A stretch of 64,000 nucleotides of DNA. Origin: Endomicrobiales bacterium (GTDB taxonomy: Bacteria > Elusimicrobiota > Endomicrobiia > Endomicrobiales > JAFGGC01). Below the pieces are notes generated by a model that was given only the letters and a program-made list of their open reading frames with translations, had not been told where the DNA came from and ran no database searches. Positions 59,501 through 64,000 of this stretch are shown one piece after another (position 1 is the first letter of the stretch; each line of letters starts with the position of its first letter). The stretch is from positions 1 to 64,000 of the forward strand of contig JAFGGC010000011.1 in the NCBI GenBank assembly GCA_016930715.1. The letters are read 5' to 3'. The position numbers and the translations under genes were made by a program.

Positions 59501-60475
59501 CTAAATCCAGCCGTTTTCTTTGTACCAAAGATATGTTATTTTAGCACCATTTTTAAGATTTGTAAAGCCCAATCCAAGTTCATTTTCGGCCACTGAGGCA
59601 TCCGCACCCCAAGTGTCCTGCAAAAACTCCTCAATTTTCTGCGGATTCAGGACGGCGGCCCTGCCGAAAAACCCGGCCATCGTTTCGCCCAATAAGCCGG
59701 CCGCGCGGAACACGAAATCGAACAGTGGCACCGGCACCGTCCCCTTGTTGACGGTCTGCGATATTACCCTGCCCACTTCTTCCCAACTGTAGAGCGTCGG
59801 CTCGCCGAGGGCGTAGGTCTTGTTGTCGGACGCCGGTCTGTTGAGCGTTTCGCATACGGCCCTTGCCACGTCCTTGACGTAGACGAGCTGTATCAGGCGT
59901 TTCTTTGTCATAAACGGGCGGAGACCCATTCCGACAAGCTGAAAGAAAATAAATATGTCCTTGTCCCTCGGCCCGTAAACCGCCGCCGGGCGCAGTATGT
60001 TATACGGTATCCTGCCTTCGAGGATTTTCAGTTGGTTTTCGCCCTCAAGCTTGCTCCTGCCGTAATCGGAAATAGGGTTTTCCCGCTCGTCGAGTTTCTT
60101 GAAAGTCCCGCTTGACGACGGCCCCATCGCGGCGAGCGACGAGATGTAGACGATTTTTTTCACGTTGTCTTTTTTTTGCAGCGCGGCCTTTGCCAGCTCG
60201 CCCACCGCGTCGCAGTTGACCCTGTAATATGCGTCTCTGCGCCTGGCCCTTAAAACGCCGGCGCAGTGAACGACCGCGTCCGCCCCCGAAATAAATTCAG
60301 GAATCCTGGCCGTTTCGGTGATGTCGCCGTAGCGGTATTCGGCGCTCAGATCTTTCAGCCACTTGAGATTACTGGTCCTGCGCACGAGGCAGATAACCTT
60401 GTGGCCGTTCTTTATGAGCTCTTCTGTAATGTGGCTTCCGACGAAGCCGTTGGCGCCGGTGATTAAGACCTTCAT
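59501..60475 (-). CDS. NAD-dependent epimerase/dehydratase (extended SDR), candidate ceramide reductase-like
   Basis: VLITGANGFVGSHITEELIKNGHKV, YISSLAAMGP, YGRSKLEGE. Confidence 0.8.
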   Translation of the reverse strand: MKVLITGANGFVGSHITEELIKNGHKVICLVRRTSNLKWLKDLSAEYRYGDITETARIPEFISGADAVVHCAGVLRARRRDAYYRVNCDAVGELAKAALQKKDNVKKIVYISSLAAMGPSSSGTFKKLDERENPISDYGRSKLEGENQLKILEGRIPYNILRPAAVYGPRDKDIFIFFQLVGMGLRPFMTKKRLIQLVYVKDVARAVCETLNRPASDNKTYALGEPTLYSWEEVGRVISQTVNKGTVPVPLFDFVFRAAGLLGETMAGFFGRAAVLNPQKIEEFLQDTWGADASVAENELGLGFTNLKNGAKITYLWYKENGWI

Positions 60476-60485
60476 AATTCTCCTA

Positions 60486-60612
60486 AAATAGGGACAGCGC
60501 CTACTTATTAGTACTCATTCATTTCACAAATTCATCAATTGATCTCGTAATGGCTAAGATAGATGCTTAGCAGGTTTTTGGCAATTGTAATAAATAGGCG
60601 CTGTCCCTATTT
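60486..60612. mobile_element. MITE-like element, 127 bp, with ~25-bp terminal inverted repeats
   Basis: aaatagggacagcgcctacttatta (60486-60510) versus reverse complement of 60588-60612 aaatagggacagcgcctatttatta: 24/25 identical, outer 18 perfect. Confidence 0.8.
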
Positions 60613-61624
60613 AACAAATTCTCGGCAGCTGTTCGCCTTCTAGCATCACCAGAGGTCGCAACCCCCCGCTTCTGGTCCTGAGCCAGACTCCCTTGGGAGA
60701 TTTTACCACTTTGCCTATCAATTGTGAAGCTTTGCCGTGTTTTTCTTTTTTCATCGCGGACAATATCCTTGATGACTGGTTTTCGGGTACCATTGCCACG
60801 AGCTTGCCTTCGTTTGCCACGTAGAGCGGGTCAAAACCGAGAATATTGCAGACGCTCTCCACCTGCTTTTTTATTGGTATCTGTTTCTCATCGACTATTA
60901 TCCCGGCGTTCGAGCTTGAGGCTATCTCGTTCAACGTTGTCGCGAGGCCGCCCCTTGTCGGGTCGCGCAGGACCGATATGCCTTTGGTGACCCTTATCAT
61001 TTTTTGAACGAGCTTTCCGAGCGGCGCGCAGTCGCTGGATATCTCCGCCTTTAGCTTGAAATCGTTCCTCGCGGTAACAACGGCCATGCCGTGTTCGGCT
61101 ATTGCGCCGTTAATCAATACCGAGTCGCCAGGCCTGGCGTTCGAACCGGATACCCTTATTTTTTTGTCCCTGAAACCCACGCCTGAGCTCGTCAAAAACA
61201 GCTTATCCGCCTTGCCGCGCTCTACTACTTTAGTGTCGCCCGCCACGATCTTGACGCCCGCTTCTCTTGCCGACTTCATTATCGAATCGGCCACTTTCTC
61301 AAGCACGGATATATCAAGCCCTTCCTCGATAATGGCAGCGATGGTCAGCGCGTACGGTTTCGCTCCCATCATCGCAAGGTCGTTTACCGTCCCGCACACC
61401 GCGAGTTTTCCTATGTCCCCTCCCGGAAAGAACAAAGGGTCCACCACGAACGAATCGGTGGTGAACACTATGTCGCGGTTCCCCGCGGCGCTTTTAAGCA
61501 CCGCCCCGTCGTCCATCGGCGCCAGCTCCGGGTTCAGGAACTTCTTCCTGAACACCCTCTTAATAAGCTCGTTGGTCAGCCTTCCCCCCGCCCCGTGGGC
61601 AAGTAATATCCTATTCGTTTTCAT
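60611..61624 (-). CDS. hypE: Hydrogenase maturation protein HypE
   Basis: LLAHGAGGRLTNELIKRVF, TTDSFVVDPLFFPGGDIGKLAVCGTVNDLAMMGA, C-terminal PRIC. Confidence 0.95.
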   Translation of the reverse strand: MKTNRILLAHGAGGRLTNELIKRVFRKKFLNPELAPMDDGAVLKSAAGNRDIVFTTDSFVVDPLFFPGGDIGKLAVCGTVNDLAMMGAKPYALTIAAIIEEGLDISVLEKVADSIMKSAREAGVKIVAGDTKVVERGKADKLFLTSSGVGFRDKKIRVSGSNARPGDSVLINGAIAEHGMAVVTARNDFKLKAEISSDCAPLGKLVQKMIRVTKGISVLRDPTRGGLATTLNEIASSSNAGIIVDEKQIPIKKQVESVCNILGFDPLYVANEGKLVAMVPENQSSRILSAMKKEKHGKASQLIGKVVKSPKGVWLRTRSGGLRPLVMLEGEQLPRIC

Positions 61625-61680
61625 AACTCTATTCTTTCAATAATTTAAAATAAATGCATTTAGTTTGCCGTTGCCAGATA

Positions 61681-62730
61681 CTAGTCCAAACCTCTCCGGC
61701 GGGCAGGCCCAGATATTGTATTTGAGCCATACTTGTATTCCGCAGCGCAGGAGCCTTCCGAAGACACCATACACGGCCCGATAGGATTGGCCGGCGTGCA
61801 CATTTTACCAAATAGTCTGCACTCAAGCGGCGCTTTGACGCCCAACAGCACCTTGCCGCAGATGCACGCCGGATTTTCTTTAGGCTTCGACGTCCTTATC
61901 TTAAATCTTTTCAGCGCGTTAAATCCCTCATAGGCCTTCGCGAATGTCAGGCCGCTTTTCGGTATCATCCCCACTTCGCGCCAGTTCGAGTCCACTTCCC
62001 TAAACACTTCTTTCAGAAGTTTCTGCGCCTCGGGGTTGCCTTCCGGCCTGACGGTGCGCGAATACTGTATCTCTATAGCCGGCGAACCGCTGTTAATCAT
62101 GTCTTCCAGCATCCTGACGGACGTTTTAAGGTCGTTTTCCTCAAAACCCGCAACAACACCCGGAACACCGTATTTTTCCGCGACAAATCTGTACGGTGCT
62201 ACTCCGATTATCGCGGAAACGTGGCCCGGGAGTATGAAACCGTCTATCCTGCGCTCCTTCATCTCAAGTATGGCTTTGAGCGCGTTAGGTATGGTCTTGA
62301 ACATCGGGAGCACGCTGAAATTCTTTATCTTTCTTTTTTTGGCAATCTTCACCGTCGCCGCTATCGTCGGCGACGTCGTTTCAAAACCGATGCCAAGGAA
62401 GACCACCTGTTTTTTCGGGTTCTTAACTGCAATGTCGAGGGCGTCAACCGGCGAATACACGATCCTGACGTCGGCGCCTGTCGTGCGTTCCTTATCCAAG
62501 CTCGAGTACGAGCCGGGGACCCTTACCATATCACCGAAAGTGGCTATTATTACGTCCTTATTTTTTGAGAGTTCAATCGCCTTGTCTATGTCTTCGACCG
62601 GCGTAACGCAGACTGGGCATCCGGGGCCTGATATCAGCTTGACCGACTTCGAAAAAAAACCCTTCAACCCGAAACGGGCTATCGCCATCGTGTGCGTCCC
62701 GCAGACTTCCATCAATACCGGCAGTTTCAT
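61681..62730 (-). CDS. hypD: Hydrogenase maturation protein HypD
   Basis: MEVCGTHTMAIARFGL, GPGCPVCVTP, FLGIGFETTSP, LPGHVSAIIG. Confidence 0.95.
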   Translation of the reverse strand: MKLPVLMEVCGTHTMAIARFGLKGFFSKSVKLISGPGCPVCVTPVEDIDKAIELSKNKDVIIATFGDMVRVPGSYSSLDKERTTGADVRIVYSPVDALDIAVKNPKKQVVFLGIGFETTSPTIAATVKIAKKRKIKNFSVLPMFKTIPNALKAILEMKERRIDGFILPGHVSAIIGVAPYRFVAEKYGVPGVVAGFEENDLKTSVRMLEDMINSGSPAIEIQYSRTVRPEGNPEAQKLLKEVFREVDSNWREVGMIPKSGLTFAKAYEGFNALKRFKIRTSKPKENPACICGKVLLGVKAPLECRLFGKMCTPANPIGPCMVSSEGSCAAEYKYGSNTISGPARRRGLD

Positions 62731-62822
62731 CCTGTTAGTCCTTAGCTTCTTTCAATCCAGGGAGTATGCAGACGTTTATTCCGACTCCGATGCGGGAAAG
62801 AAAAAAACGTTCCCGCATCGCA

Positions 62823-64000
62823 TTATTTCTCCCTCAAATAGCATATTATGCGTTGTTTGACGAGGTCCGAAATTACGTACATCTTGTTCTTTCCGAGGTT
62901 GAATACCTTTATCCAGTCCTTCGCCTCGCTGAGCGCCTCGATGTCTGCCGCGTCTTTGCCGGATTTCAGTTTTCCGAGGAGTTTTTCGTTGAAGAAACTC
63001 CCCTTCTTCTGCGAAAATATCGCGGCATAGAAAATATTGGTTTCGACGAGGTCCTGGAAGAAGTGCGTTCCGAAAGAAAGGTCCGGCGACATATCGGTAT
63101 TCTTGAAATCCAGCTCCACCATCATCGAAACGTTGTTTATCTCCGAAAAGCTCACCGGGACGCCCAAAGAAGGAGTCGAGGTTCCCCACCTGCCCGGGCC
63201 TATGATGAGCGCCGAAGTCTTGCGGCGGTCTTCTATGTTCCTGTTCAAACGCCCGACTGCGCGGGCAACGGCGTATTTCTCGTTCATCGTGAGACCGACG
63301 TATGTTTTCGGGTCCACGTAGATTATCTTGTCTATGGCCTCAGATATATTGCCGCCCATGAAATTGCCTGCCGATTCAAACAGCACTTTTTTTGAGTCCG
63401 GCTTTTCGGGGTAGGGCATTCTCTTTCCCTCGCCCATCGTCTGGAGCGGCCTGCACTGCAGGAGGTTTATCTTGAAATTGTTCTCATCGGTGAAGTTGAG
63501 CGTGAACTCGATGTCAACCGGGTATGAATACGCCTTTTCGAGCGTTTTTAGCATCTTCTGCATTTTTTCTATGAACTTTGTTTCCTTTATGAGCTTTTTG
63601 AAGTCTATTATCCAGCTTTCCTCTTCCGTCAGGCCGAGGTCTTTGAGCTTCTGAGTCGCTTCCCGGTCCATCCTGCCGAAATACTCCATGCAAGTGCCGG
63701 TTTTTTCCTTCATCAGCTTGCCTATGTTAGTGGTCTCGAACGAGTTCTGGCTGACGTTCAACAGGTCCACCTTGTGCTGGGAAAAGCGTGCGTCGTCCTC
63801 CTTGCCGGAAGTTGGCGACGTCAAAGGGTCGTCAAGGGCGATTATCTTCGGGTAGTCGTCGTCCACGCGGTTGACTGCCCTAGTTCCGAGGCCGAACACG
63901 AGACGGAGCATACCGCTCTGCGGGTCCATGTTCTCCTTCCAGACGAAAGTATTATAGGATATGCCTACGCCGGCCGCGTCCGGAAAGAAGTAGTGCTTCC
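62823..64000 (-). CDS. PEP synthase/pyruvate phosphate dikinase-type PEP/pyruvate-binding protein, 5' end beyond window
   Basis: Open frame continues past ORF-track Met: KHYFFPDAAGVGISYNTFVWKENMDPQSGMLRLVFGLGTRAVNRVDDDYPK. Confidence 0.8.
   Translation of the reverse strand, partial: KHYFFPDAAGVGISYNTFVWKENMDPQSGMLRLVFGLGTRAVNRVDDDYPKIIALDDPLTSPTSGKEDDARFSQHKVDLLNVSQNSFETTNIGKLMKEKTGTCMEYFGRMDREATQKLKDLGLTEEESWIIDFKKLIKETKFIEKMQKMLKTLEKAYSYPVDIEFTLNFTDENNFKINLLQCRPLQTMGEGKRMPYPEKPDSKKVLFESAGNFMGGNISEAIDKIIYVDPKTYVGLTMNEKYAVARAVGRLNRNIEDRRKTSALIIGPGRWGTSTPSLGVPVSFSEINNVSMMVELDFKNTDMSPDLSFGTHFFQDLVETNIFYAAIFSQKKGSFFNEKLLGKLKSGKDAADIEALSEAKDWIKVFNLGKNKMYVISDLVKQRIICYLREK

Overview
This 64 kb bacterial window looks like a chromosome segment of a Gram-negative-type or candidate-phylum organism. 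Every credible gene, both tRNAs and the one riboswitch lie on the minus strand. Most of it is housekeeping: cca, dtd, alaS, lipA, polX, purH, recX, ligA, nusB, ribD/E/BA/H, smc, lpxL-like, hypE/hypD. It also contains a dipeptide ABC transporter coupled to an active/inactive M16 protease pair, a poly-HAMP chemoreceptor beside an orphan substrate-binding protein and porin, and two GT39/PMT-type membrane glycosyltransferases. The regions most worth following up are: (i) 1-6975, a RiPP-like cassette (degenerate HD-GYP, HprK-like kinase, PqqD-like protein, radical SAM/SPASM enzyme, 48-aa Cys-containing peptide with its own promoter) followed by an S26-type signal-peptidase-like domain fused in frame to a giant Ig/FN3-repeat surface protein that the ORF track misses because it runs off the window; (ii) 43524-48872, an FMN-riboswitch rib operon whose next gene after ribH encodes a PHP phosphoesterase fused to an APH-like kinase; (iii) 56942-60475, a trio resembling bacterial sphingolipid synthesis genes (cerR-like, spt-like, GNAT-type acyltransferase); (iv) a 127-bp MITE-like element whose terminal inverted repeat abuts the hypE stop codon; (v) a 92-bp direct repeat that includes the tRNA-Gly 3' end. 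All assignments come from reading sequence and motifs; no database search was run.
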